A DNA stretch of 42,024 nt. It comes from Saccharopolyspora elongata (GTDB lineage Bacteria; Actinomycetota; Actinomycetes; Mycobacteriales; Pseudonocardiaceae). Location of the stretch: NCBI RefSeq assembly GCF_004348985.1, contig NZ_SMKW01000080.1, forward strand, positions 1-42,024, in the 5' to 3' direction. Below the pieces are notes generated by a model. The model was given only the letters and a program-made list of their open reading frames with translations, made no database searches and was not told where the DNA came from. The position numbers and the translations under genes were made by a program. Positions 24,466 to 31,007 of the stretch are shown piece by piece (position 1 is the first letter of the stretch; each line of letters opens with the position of its first letter).

Positions 24466-24478
24466 CTAGCGGCGCTAG
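24466..24478. promoter_or_regulatory. CTAG-type palindrome 2 (TetR operator candidate)
   Basis: CTAGCGGCGCTAG shares outer CTAG arms with the 24415 site and sits 10 bases upstream of the TetR ATG, where binding would repress its own gene. A third partial element, GCTAGCGCTA, lies between the two at 24441-24450. Confidence 0.55.
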
Positions 24479-24487
24479 GATCGAATC

Positions 24488-25066
24488 ATGTCGGTCCAAG
24501 AACGCAAGGAGCGCGAACGGGCGGTCCGCGAGCGCCTCATCGTGGCGACGGCCCGCGAACTCGCCGAGCAGCAGGGCTGGGACGCGGTCACCACCCGCCG
24601 GCTCGCCGAGCGCATCGAGTACAGCCAGCCCGTCCTCTACAGCCACTTCCGCGGCAAGCGCGAGATCATCGGCGCCGTCGCCCTGGAGGGCGCCGCCGAG
24701 ATGGCCACGGCGCTGCGGGCCGCGGCCTCCGCCGCGGACGGCCCACGCGCCCGGGTCACCGCCCTCGCCCGCGCCTACCTCGACTTCGCCGAGCGCAATC
24801 CGGCGGTCTACGACGCCATGTTCCAGCTCGACGGCGGCCTGGCGTTCGCGCACGAGGACACCCCGGAGCCTCTGAAGGACGCCTTCGCCGCCCTGCTGGA
24901 GACTCTCGGTGAGGTCACCGGGGAAGGCGTCCACCCGGCACTGTTCACCGAGGTGTTCTGGGCGGCCCTGCACGGGCTGGCGACCCTGACCCGGGCGGGA
25001 CGGCTGCCCACGGAGGACGCCGAGCGGAGAGCGGAGCTGCTGGTGGACCGGCTCGCCGTGATCTGA
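24488..25066 (+). CDS. TetR/AcrR-family regulator (with WHG-type C-terminal domain)
   Basis: 192 residues. The N-terminal helix-turn-helix is VRERLIVATARELAEQQGWD, TRRLAERIEYSQPVLYSHFR, GKREIIGAVA. The C-terminal domain (VTALARAYLDFAERNPAVYD, TEVFWAALHGLATLTRAGRL) is the common WHG-type ligand domain. Start ATG 24488 has only a weak ribosome site. The gene is divergent from DUF1772 over 91 bp that holds two CTAG palindromes, so it probably represses both genes. A GC hairpin (GGCAGC 25082-25087 with GCTGCC 25104-25109) after the stop may terminate it. Confidence 0.87.
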   Translation: MSVQERKERERAVRERLIVATARELAEQQGWDAVTTRRLAERIEYSQPVLYSHFRGKREIIGAVALEGAAEMATALRAAASAADGPRARVTALARAYLDFAERNPAVYDAMFQLDGGLAFAHEDTPEPLKDAFAALLETLGEVTGEGVHPALFTEVFWAALHGLATLTRAGRLPTEDAERRAELLVDRLAVI

Positions 25067-25579
25067 CGCGTCGTACGACCGGGCAGCAGGGTCTTCGGGC
25101 CCGGCTGCCTGCCCGCGGCATCGCTTCCGGTCACTCGCGCCCACACGGCGCAGCCGCAGATCGCCGGGCCCTGTACCCCAGACGGGCACCCGCCCCGGAA
25201 GCTGCGGTACTCATCGATCACGACCCGATACGCGCCCTTGTGCTCTCCACTCACGTGGAGGCGGTCAGCACCCCTGCGTCCTGCTCGCTGGCATCATTCG
25301 CCAGGCGAGTCCGGGGGTCCGGCTGGCGTCGCCGCTATCTTTGTCAACTTCAGCGGCAACCTGGTGTTTGGCGCTGACCGCCTGTAAAAGGCGCAATCCT
25401 TCGTCTTCGCCGAGGGCAGCCCGTTGGCTGACATCACCGAGAGCTGCGGGGTCTCCTCCCCGGGACCGTCCGTCGGGCGGTGTTGGCCGGCACTCGACCT
25501 TCGGTACGAGTTTCGCAACTTCCCTATCGGGCAATCGAGAGATCGAGTGCCGATTCAGCCTGCGAAGGGGAGGCAAGCC
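25067..25579. other. Intergenic region before the DUF4383 gene
   Basis: 513 bases. They contain the terminator-like hairpin at 25082-25109 and a SigF/SigB-like promoter at 25510-25534. The short minus frame from 25254 (MSGEHKGAYRVVIDEYRSFR, then GGCPSGVQGPAICGCAVWAR) looks partly protein-like. It runs on antisense to the TetR gene with no proper end, so I do not call it. Confidence 0.4.
25510..25534 (+). promoter_or_regulatory. SigF/SigB-like promoter of the DUF4383 gene
   Basis: GTTT at 25510-25513, a 15-base spacer and GGGCAA at 25529-25534, 45 bases before the GTG start. The known actinobacterial SigF/SigB consensus is GTTT-N15/16-GGGTA(T/C); this site differs only in the T of the -10 box. 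The sigma factor gene itself lies just downstream at 26318-27133. Confidence 0.5.
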
Positions 25580-26200
25580 GTGAGCATCTCGTCGAACCGA
25601 GTCCACCTGACGCACCGGCTCGGCGCCGCCGTGCTCGGCGTCGTGCTGCTGGTGGTCGGAGTGCTGCAACTCCCGTGGACGTCCGGATACGCCATTCCTG
25701 GGCTGGCGACGACCAGCGCGGTCTCGGTGAGCACGCTGGTCGCGGGTTTGATCCTGATCTGCTCGGCCGTGTGGGGAAGCCGGATCGCCTCGTCGGTCAG
25801 CACGGTCCTCGGCGCCCTGTTCCTCCTCGGCGGCATCGTCCAGTTGGCCCTGCTGCACACATCTTGGAACGTGCTCGGCTTCCAGCTGTCCACCGCCCTC
25901 TTCTGCATCATCGCTGGACTGCTGATGCTTCTGCTCGGGTTCTACGGGCGTGTTTCGGGCGGGCTCCCGCCGGACAACCCGTACCGCCGGGATCACCCGG
26001 TCCGCACCGACCGTCCCGATCCCGACGAGCAGCTCAGGGCTGGTCGGGTCGATGAGCGAGAGCAGCGGCTGATCGACGCAGAAGTCTCCGTGGCAGAAGG
26101 AACCGCTAGCCCGCGGCAGGTCCGGGCGGTCGAGCAGGAACGGGCCCGAAAGCAAGCCGAGGACCGGCGTCGGGCGCGCCGCAGCGACGAGAACCAGTAG
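25580..26200 (+). CDS. DUF4383-family membrane protein
   Basis: 206 residues. Four membrane helices occupy residues about 10-125 (AAVLGVVLLVVGVLQLPWTS; SVSTLVAGLILICSAVWG; VSTVLGALFLLGGIVQLALL; LFCIIAGLLMLLLGFYG), which is the DUF4383 core. A long charged cytoplasmic tail follows (REQRLIDAEVSVAEGTASPR then QVRAVEQERARKQAEDRRRA). GTG 25580 follows GGGGAGG at good spacing; the longer open frame upstream crosses the promoter and is not protein-like. A SigF-like promoter precedes it, which suggests expression under general stress. The function is unknown. Confidence 0.8.
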   Translation: MSISSNRVHLTHRLGAAVLGVVLLVVGVLQLPWTSGYAIPGLATTSAVSVSTLVAGLILICSAVWGSRIASSVSTVLGALFLLGGIVQLALLHTSWNVLGFQLSTALFCIIAGLLMLLLGFYGRVSGGLPPDNPYRRDHPVRTDRPDPDEQLRAGRVDEREQRLIDAEVSVAEGTASPRQVRAVEQERARKQAEDRRRARRSDENQ

Positions 26201-26317
26201 GTGTGCGCTGCTCCCCGGGCACGAAGTTCAGCGCAGCCGGCCCGGATGTTCGTGGTCACCGCTGCTTGCGGGACGCCGAGTCGACGCGAACATCGTGGTC
26301 TCCACTGGGGCTTGCGG

Positions 26318-27133
26318 TCAGGCGCTCGCAGCCTTGGTGGCCGGCGCGGCATCGACGGGTTCGGCAGGGGCGGCCTGTCGACGCAGTCGGGCCAAGGTGC
26401 CGGCAAGAAGCCGGGAGACGTGCATCTGGGAGATACCGATCTGCTGGGCGATCTGGGTTTGAGTCATGCCCTTGAAAAATCGCATGAGCAGGATGCGCTG
26501 CTCGCGCTCGGGGAGTTGGGCCAGCAATGGACGTAGCGTTTCGCGGTCGTCGACCTCGGCGAGTTCCGCGTCGTCGACGCCCACAGCGTCGGCCAGCGGG
26601 ATGTCGTCGGTGATCAGCTCGTCCAGGGAGGAACTGCGGTAGGCATTACCGGCTTCCAGGCCTTCGAGGACCTCATCGAGACCGAGGTCGAGATGGCGAG
26701 CCAACTCGCTGGGAGTCGGGGCCCGCCCCAGCTCCTGGGTCAACGCGGATATCCCGCCCGAGACGGCCAGGTGCAGTTCCTGCAGCCTGCGCGGCATGCG
26801 CACCGACCACCCGGTGTCGCGGAAGTGCCGTCGTACCTCGCCGGTGATCGTGGGCACCGCGAAGGAAAGGAAGCTGATCCCGCGGCCGGGGTCGAATCGG
26901 TCGACGGCATGGATCAGACCGACGGTGGCGACCTGAACGAGATCTTCGTATGACTCGCCTCGCTGGCGAAACCTCTGAGCGATGTGCTCGGCGACCGGTA
27001 GGTGCCCGGTGACCAACTCGTCGCGCACCGCGGCGTACCTCGGGCCGCTTTTGTCCAGTGTGGACATTTTGATGAATAGCGGGAACAGCGCGTCGTACTC
27101 ACCTCGGCCGGCCTCGGGCTTGGTATCACTCAC
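26318..27133 (-). CDS. SigF/SigB-type alternative sigma factor
   Basis: 271 residues of the sigma-70 SigB/SigF/SigG group. Region 2 is LPVAEHIAQRFRQRGESYED, LVQVATVGLIHAVDRFDPGR, GISFLSFAVPTITGEVRRHF. Region 3 follows (ISALTQELGRAPTPSELARH), and region 4 holds the -35 recognition helix (QTQIAQQIGISQMHVSRLLA). GTG 27133 overlaps the stop of the anti-sigma gene as GTGA, giving coupled synthesis of the two partners. The short Ala/Pro tail is typical. It should recognise GTTT/GGGTA promoters, and three such sites lie within 2.2 kb. Confidence 0.9.
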   Translation of the reverse strand: MSDTKPEAGRGEYDALFPLFIKMSTLDKSGPRYAAVRDELVTGHLPVAEHIAQRFRQRGESYEDLVQVATVGLIHAVDRFDPGRGISFLSFAVPTITGEVRRHFRDTGWSVRMPRRLQELHLAVSGGISALTQELGRAPTPSELARHLDLGLDEVLEGLEAGNAYRSSSLDELITDDIPLADAVGVDDAELAEVDDRETLRPLLAQLPEREQRILLMRFFKGMTQTQIAQQIGISQMHVSRLLAGTLARLRRQAAPAEPVDAAPATKAASA

Positions 27134-27561
27134 CCGGTGTCCACCTCCTTGGTCATCTCGATGCGCACGAGCGGCCTGCGATGTGCAGGCCGCAGAACCT
27201 CGGTGGTCACCGAGTCCGCAAGCGCGGTGAGCACCCGCCAACTCAACGTTGCGGTGCTCGGCCCGACCGGATGTGCGCTGGTCACCTCGGCGGTGACCGC
27301 CATCCGGCAGTCATCAGCGCTGAATCGGCACACCAACGGTTCTTCGGGAGCCGCAAGCTTGACCAGCGACGCACAGGCCTCCTCCACCGCCAAACGGACA
27401 TCGGCTATCGCGTCCACGTCGAAATCCGCACGCATCGCGATATCGGCGGCCACCACTCGCATCACCGTCAACGAGCCCGGCCGAGCCGGAGCCCGCACCT
27501 CCACCACGCCGGAGGCCGTCGCAGTCCCGCCCGAATGGACGGTCTGCCATGACACGCTCAT
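27130..27561 (-). CDS. Anti-sigma factor (RsbW/UsfX-like HATPase fold)
   Basis: 143 residues with the GHKL ATPase-like fold of anti-sigma factors: VRAPARPGSLTVMRVVAADI, then DVDAIADVRLAVEEACASLV. The N box of active RsbW/SpoIIAB kinases reads EACTNAV with a Mg-binding Asn. Here it is EACASLV, with Ser in place of Asn, and the downstream glycine-rich G boxes are not visible. This resembles mycobacterial UsfX and suggests that it binds the sigma factor without phosphorylating the antagonist. I start at ATG 27561 (MSVSWQTVHSG) with GGAG eight bases upstream. It is the first gene of the sigma operon, with a SigF-like promoter upstream. Confidence 0.85.
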   Translation of the reverse strand: MSVSWQTVHSGGTATASGVVEVRAPARPGSLTVMRVVAADIAMRADFDVDAIADVRLAVEEACASLVKLAAPEEPLVCRFSADDCRMAVTAEVTSAHPVGPSTATLSWRVLTALADSVTTEVLRPAHRRPLVRIEMTKEVDTG

Positions 27562-27889
27562 CTGGCACGCTCCATCGGGTTCCACATGTTGTTCACAGCC
27601 GCTGCCCTACCCAGGGCCGCCCTCGACCAAACAAACGACATTTGCCCATCCGAGGCCGGCAAGTGGTCGGCTCAAGGCCGCCCGGTAATCCCGTGCGAAA
27701 CGGCTTGCACACGGCCGGGACCAGCAACGCCAACGGAACCACACGCGCGGCAACAGGATTCGACCTCGTGGGTGGGGACGACGACGAACGTCCGCGACAA
27801 GCGCACCGTCGCCGCCAGCCCAGATCCGAATGCCCTGTCGGGCTGACCGCGCCGAAGCTGGTGCAAGTGGGGTGGTCCGGACGGGTGAG
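27562..27889. other. Intergenic region upstream of the sigma operon
   Basis: 328 bases between the STAS gene and the anti-sigma gene. The only signal I see is the GTTT-N16-GGGTAG promoter at 27607-27632 on the minus strand. Open frames here have no protein-like character. Confidence 0.5.
27607..27632 (-). promoter_or_regulatory. SigF/SigB-like promoter of the anti-sigma/sigma operon
   Basis: On the minus strand GTTT (27632-27629), a 16-base spacer and GGGTAG (27612-27607) match the actinobacterial SigF consensus. The position, about 40 bases before the anti-sigma start, predicts positive autoregulation of the sigma factor. Confidence 0.6.
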
Positions 27890-28306
27890 TCAGGCCGCAA
27901 CCGCGGCGGCCTGCGCGGGGTAGGCGTCGAACCGGTCGAGCATGCCGGCGGCCCGCAGGGCGCTGGCCACACACGGCGGACCGGTGATCAAGCGGAAGCC
28001 GAACCCTCGCGCCTGGGCGCGCTGCTGGGCCTGCATGAGCACCCGCAGGGCATCCGCGCCCAGGAAGTTCAGCCGCGACAAGTCGATCACAACGGCATCC
28101 ACTACGGACGCCAACCGGGGCGTGAGCAGCTCGGCGAATCGTGGGGTGGTCGCGGTATCCAGGTCGCCGGTCGCACCGACCACGACGATGTGGCGGCTGG
28201 GACGCCGCACCCAGAAACGCGTCGTCGGCTCTGTGCGGGCTGGAACGGCCGTGTCGCCAAGGACGGCGGCCGGCGCCTGCTCAGGGATGGGGAAAATCGT
28301 GGTCAT
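27890..28306 (-). CDS. STAS-domain anti-sigma factor antagonist
   Basis: 138 residues. A 35-residue N-terminal extension precedes a STAS domain (RHIVVVGATGDLDTATTPRF, VVDAVVIDLSRLNFLGADAL, GFRLITGPPCVASALRAAGM). In phosphorylatable antagonists the loop reads D-S-S-G or D-S-A-G. Here it is FLGADAL, with no Ser or Thr at that place, so control by phosphorylation is unlikely. ATG 28306 follows GGAGG by nine bases. It lies 330 bases upstream of the anti-sigma/sigma operon on the same strand and is the natural partner for releasing the sigma factor, perhaps through redox or expression level. Confidence 0.83.
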   Translation of the reverse strand: MTTIFPIPEQAPAAVLGDTAVPARTEPTTRFWVRRPSRHIVVVGATGDLDTATTPRFAELLTPRLASVVDAVVIDLSRLNFLGADALRVLMQAQQRAQARGFGFRLITGPPCVASALRAAGMLDRFDAYPAQAAAVAA

Positions 28307-28671
28307 GCTGCTGCACCTCCTGATGAGGGCAGCCAGCGAAGAAGAACAAGGCTGATCCAGCGCAACGACATCGATGCCTGTCACTCCAACAGGCAGACCC
28401 CGAAGGAACCAACGCGAACGCTCCAACTGGCTGTCGCATTCCTCGTGCGGTCTCCCTCAGCCAGTAGTCCCAGCCGAGGCCTCCAACCCTAACGTCCCGC
28501 ACTCCCTCCCAGCCAGCACCGCGCTCCGGCGTGGAGCCGAGCCAACGCTGCTGCTGCACACGGGTTGCGGACCGCCTGCGTGGAGAGGCCACGCCGACGA
28601 GCCGGGTCCATGGCCGCATGTGATCTCTGGTTGAGGGTTTCCGGCGCATGTGCGTGGATCTTCGTCGCAGA
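28307..28671. other. Divergent intergenic region, no gene seen
   Basis: 365 bases between the leftward STAS gene and the promoter of the rightward Imm-5-like pair. I see no protein-like frame, tRNA or strong hairpin. Only the GGAGG of the STAS gene (about 28316-28320) and its presumed promoter fall here; no clear GTTT/GGGTA site faces left. Confidence 0.45.
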
Positions 28672-28696
28672 GTTTCAACCGAGCTTTCAAGGATAC
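28672..28696 (+). promoter_or_regulatory. SigF/SigB-like promoter of the Imm-5-like pair
   Basis: GTTT at 28672-28675, exactly 15 bases, then GGATAC at 28691-28696, only 11 bases before the ATG at 28708. The -10 box differs from GGGTAC by one base. The distance predicts a transcript starting at or within a few bases of the ATG, that is, leaderless or nearly so. Confidence 0.5.
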
Positions 28697-28707
28697 GATT
28701 CAGGGAC

Positions 28708-29322
28708 ATGGCACAGAGCACGCACACCGTGTCCGGAGACTTCGACCTGACGATGGACGAGCTGCGCGTCGTGGCGCGTTACGTGGTTCGGCACGCAGAG
28801 GACGTCCTGCCGGTCTTCGAGCAAGCTGTTCCCGATGACCCGCGCCCCCGTGCAGCGATCGACGCGGCCTGGGCGTTCATCAACGGTGCGAACAGGACGA
28901 AATTGCAGCGCATCACCTCCCTCGACGCTCATCGAGCCGCCCGGTCCGCACCGTCCGAAGCCGCGCGACTGGCCGCGCGATCCGCCGGTGACGCCGCATC
29001 GGCCGCATACCTGCACCCCATCGCCCAGGCCGGTCAGGTCGGCCACATCCTGCGAGCCTCCGCGAGCGCTGCGCGCATTGGGGAGATGGAGGCGGGCGGT
29101 GACCCCGCGATCGGGGAAACCCTGCTGGAACGGTCGCGGCGGCGTGCGACACCGGTGCTCATCGACGTGCTCCGCCGCTACCCGCCCGCAGCGATCGGCA
29201 GAAGTCGTGTCGCCCAGCTGATGAGCACTCTGGATCATTCCCTGCGCCAGGCGGCTGATCGGTCGTCAGGGCACACCGCGGGGAGTCGCGCCGATGCGCG
29301 CGGGAAGGAGCGCAAGGCATGA
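28708..29322 (+). CDS. Imm-5-like (putative immunity) domain protein, first of a pair
   Basis: 204 residues, rich in alanine and arginine and predicted all-helical. The block LTMDELRVVARYVVRHAEDV, LPVFEQAVPDDPRPRAAIDA followed by SAGDAASAAYLHPIAQAGQV matches the actinobacterial 'putative immunity protein' (Imm-5-like) family, sometimes mislabelled exonuclease SbcC. The next gene has the same layout (LTDADHRLLALWAASCAEHV, LDLFESARPGDPRPRQAIEH), so the two are paralogous partners. Its stop overlaps the start of that gene by 4 bases (ATGA). No cognate toxin is seen in the window. A SigF-like promoter sits just upstream, so a stress role is plausible. Confidence 0.7.
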   Translation: MAQSTHTVSGDFDLTMDELRVVARYVVRHAEDVLPVFEQAVPDDPRPRAAIDAAWAFINGANRTKLQRITSLDAHRAARSAPSEAARLAARSAGDAASAAYLHPIAQAGQVGHILRASASAARIGEMEAGGDPAIGETLLERSRRRATPVLIDVLRRYPPAAIGRSRVAQLMSTLDHSLRQAADRSSGHTAGSRADARGKERKA

Positions 29323-29834
29323 TCCTCCCGAAGATCCGGGACCCTCGCTTCGTGACGATCCGCCGGGGTGGGACTCTCACCGATGCGGATCACCGTCTCC
29401 TCGCCCTATGGGCGGCCTCGTGCGCAGAGCACGTCCTCGACCTCTTCGAGTCGGCCCGGCCTGGGGACCCGCGACCGCGCCAGGCGATCGAGCATGCCCG
29501 GGCCTGGGTGTGTGGCGAGGTCAAGATGATGCGGGCTCGCGCGGCGGGCGGCCATGCGATGGGGGCAGCCAGAGACCTGCGCGGGGCAGCACGGCATGCC
29601 GCGTACGCCGCCGGCCAAGCCGGGGTCGTCGCCCACGTCGCCGCGCACGAGCTCGGCGCGGCCGCCTACGCGATCAAGGCTGCCCGTGCGGCGGCACCGG
29701 AAGGCTTGAGCGAGGCCGCAGGGCGGCTCGAGTGCCAGTGGCAGCGCGATCAGCTCCCGGAGGCGATCCGCGAGCTCGTACTTGATGACCAGAGGTTGCG
29801 CAACGACATCTGCTGGTCGGTGTTCGCCTGTTGA
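29319..29834 (+). CDS. Imm-5-like (putative immunity) domain protein, second of a pair
   Basis: 171 residues, translationally coupled to the preceding gene (ATGA overlap). The conserved core PKIRDPRFVTIRRGGTLTDA, DHRLLALWAASCAEHVLDLF and GAARDLRGAARHAAYAAGQA, GVVAHVAAHELGAAAYAIKA is the full-length Imm-5-like domain, with the family's characteristic HAAYAAGQAGVVAHVAAHE helix. No catalytic motif is visible, nor any signal peptide or membrane helix, so it is cytoplasmic. The name 'immunity' comes from association with polymorphic toxins elsewhere. Here there is no toxin neighbour, so the role is open. Confidence 0.75.
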   Translation: MILPKIRDPRFVTIRRGGTLTDADHRLLALWAASCAEHVLDLFESARPGDPRPRQAIEHARAWVCGEVKMMRARAAGGHAMGAARDLRGAARHAAYAAGQAGVVAHVAAHELGAAAYAIKAARAAAPEGLSEAAGRLECQWQRDQLPEAIRELVLDDQRLRNDICWSVFAC

Positions 29835-29942
29835 CGCAAGACCTCGCACGACCCCTGCTGCTCGCCCGGTCGAAGTTCCCGTCTCGTTCTGGGCGCCGGC
29901 GGACTTGGCGGAAGCGCGAAGCCCGCCCCCATTACCACCACC

Positions 29943-29978
29943 GTCGTGGGTAACGCAAATGTGCAAATTACCCCCGAC
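29943..29978. repeat. 11-bp inverted repeat with A+T-rich centre
   Basis: GTCGTGGGTAA (29943-29953) and TTACCCCCGAC (29968-29978) pair in 10 of 11 positions around a 14-base centre holding GCAAAT twice. Such an A+T-rich island is rare in this window. It may be an operator or a replication/recombination-type site; no adjacent gene start explains it. Confidence 0.45.
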
Positions 29979-30140
29979 AGGTCTAGCTTCCCCCACGCGA
30001 GGATCTCAGTGACGTTCCATCCTCGCCGTACGTCCTGGACTCCTCCCCCGTCCAGGGCGTCAGCAGGGCCCGACATGGTGGGTCCTGCGGTTGTTCCGCT
30101 TGCACTCCGTCGAGGGCGCAGGGGCGGTGGAACAACGCAA

Positions 30141-30176
30141 CGAGCCGCCCCGCACCGCAGGTGCGCGGGCGGCTCG
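30141..30176. terminator. GC-rich hairpin, terminator candidate
   Basis: CGAGCCGCCC-CGCACC pairs with GGTGCG-C-GGGCGGCTCG around a GCA loop, 16 bp with a single bulged C. It lies downstream of the VOC remnant (minus strand) and downstream of the Imm-5-like pair (plus strand), so it could serve both converging transcripts. No T tract is present. Confidence 0.55.
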
Positions 30177-30291
30177 CTGCTGGGTGAACTTCGCGGTGCA
30201 GGCGACCCCCGACGGCCACCCGGATCATGGACGAAGCCAGAGCCAGATCGCGGCGACGGTGACGGTGCCGTGGAAGACGTCGGCACCTCGT

Positions 30292-30597
30292 TCAATGATC
30301 GCCAGATGGCGCCCGGCTGAGGTCGACGACGCAGAAGGCATTGCCATCCGGGTCGGCGAGCACGACGAAATCCGGGTTGGGCGGGTACAGATCCCAGTCC
30401 AGCACGCTTGCGCCGAGCCCGACGAGCCTCTCGACCTCCGCTTCCTGCTCCGCAGTGGTGTCCACGAACAGATCAAGGTGGATTCGCGGATGGGACTCGG
30501 CCGGCGACTCGCTGCGCTGCAAGGCCAACGCCCTGCCGGAACCGTCGGCGTGGACCAGCGTTCTCCACGTCCCACTTGCCCATTCCTCCGTGGCCAT
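30292..30597 (-). pseudogene. VOC/glyoxalase-like domain, N-terminus missing
   Basis: From ATG 30597 (MATEEWASGTWRTLVHADGS) 101 residues cover the last three quarters of a vicinal-oxygen-chelate domain: HPRIHLDLFVDTTAEQEAEV, LVGLGASVLDWDLYPPNPDF, VVLADPDGNAFCVVDLSRAP. The C-terminal strand with DPDGNAFCVVD is a clear VOC hallmark. The first beta-alpha-beta unit carrying one metal ligand is absent upstream in every frame, though the frame stays open to 30657. It is either a truncated gene or an atypical short member. Function unknown. Confidence 0.5.
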
Positions 30598-31007
30598 TTC
30601 GGTGTGCGGCCCGGATTCCACCGACCGGCGGCAAAGGCGCGGACGGCATGCCGACACACCTGTCCCCTGGAGACCTCCCAGCTCCCGGCTGAAGGTCGTC
30701 GCACGCGGAGGCTACGCGTCGATGATCGTCACCAGTCCCGGTCCCGCCGAAGATTGGTCACCGCGGAAGAGCAGCGGTAGCGGCGACCCGGCCGGCACAG
30801 AACACAGGCCATCTCGCCGTGGGCGCGGCGCATGTTGTCGTAGCGCTCGGCGACAGGTGTCTCAATTCCAGGACACTCGTGGGCGCATCCTGCAATTACC
30901 CTGATGACCTGGCGCGTCCACCATGGACAGTGTCTGTCCGTAGCGCACTGTGGACGAGTCGTGCGATGCAGGAGGCTGGCAATTGCGCACCAGTGCGGAG
31001 TGGCTTT
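30598..31007. other. Intergenic region with a possible Cys-rich remnant
   Basis: 410 bases. On the minus strand a frame ending near 30738 reads AGCAHECPGIETPVAERYDN, MRRAHGEMACVLCRPGRRYR, CSSAVTNLRRDRDW. It has four or more Cys, a coherent look and no convincing start. It could be a small zinc-binding protein or a decayed gene; I do not call it as a gene. Confidence 0.3.

Larger units (their letters stand above)
29835..30291. other. Intergenic region with two inverted repeats
   Basis: 457 bases with no supportable gene. It contains the A+T-rich inverted repeat at 29943-29978 and the long GC hairpin at 30141-30176, listed separately. Confidence 0.5.

Noticed and set aside
25077..25254. Short minus-strand protein-like start (MSGEHKGAYRVVIDEYRSFR)
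   Set aside because: The frame never closes before running antisense through the TetR gene, so it is probably chance or a tiny remnant.
25265..26155. Minus-strand 296-codon frame
   Set aside because: It is antisense to the DUF4383 gene; low-complexity charged sequence with no family features.
30737..30960. Cys-rich minus-strand reading (AGCAHECPG ... CVLCRPG ... RRDRDW)
   Set aside because: Interesting, but no start codon with a ribosome site, and the upstream part loses coherence. Kept only as a note.
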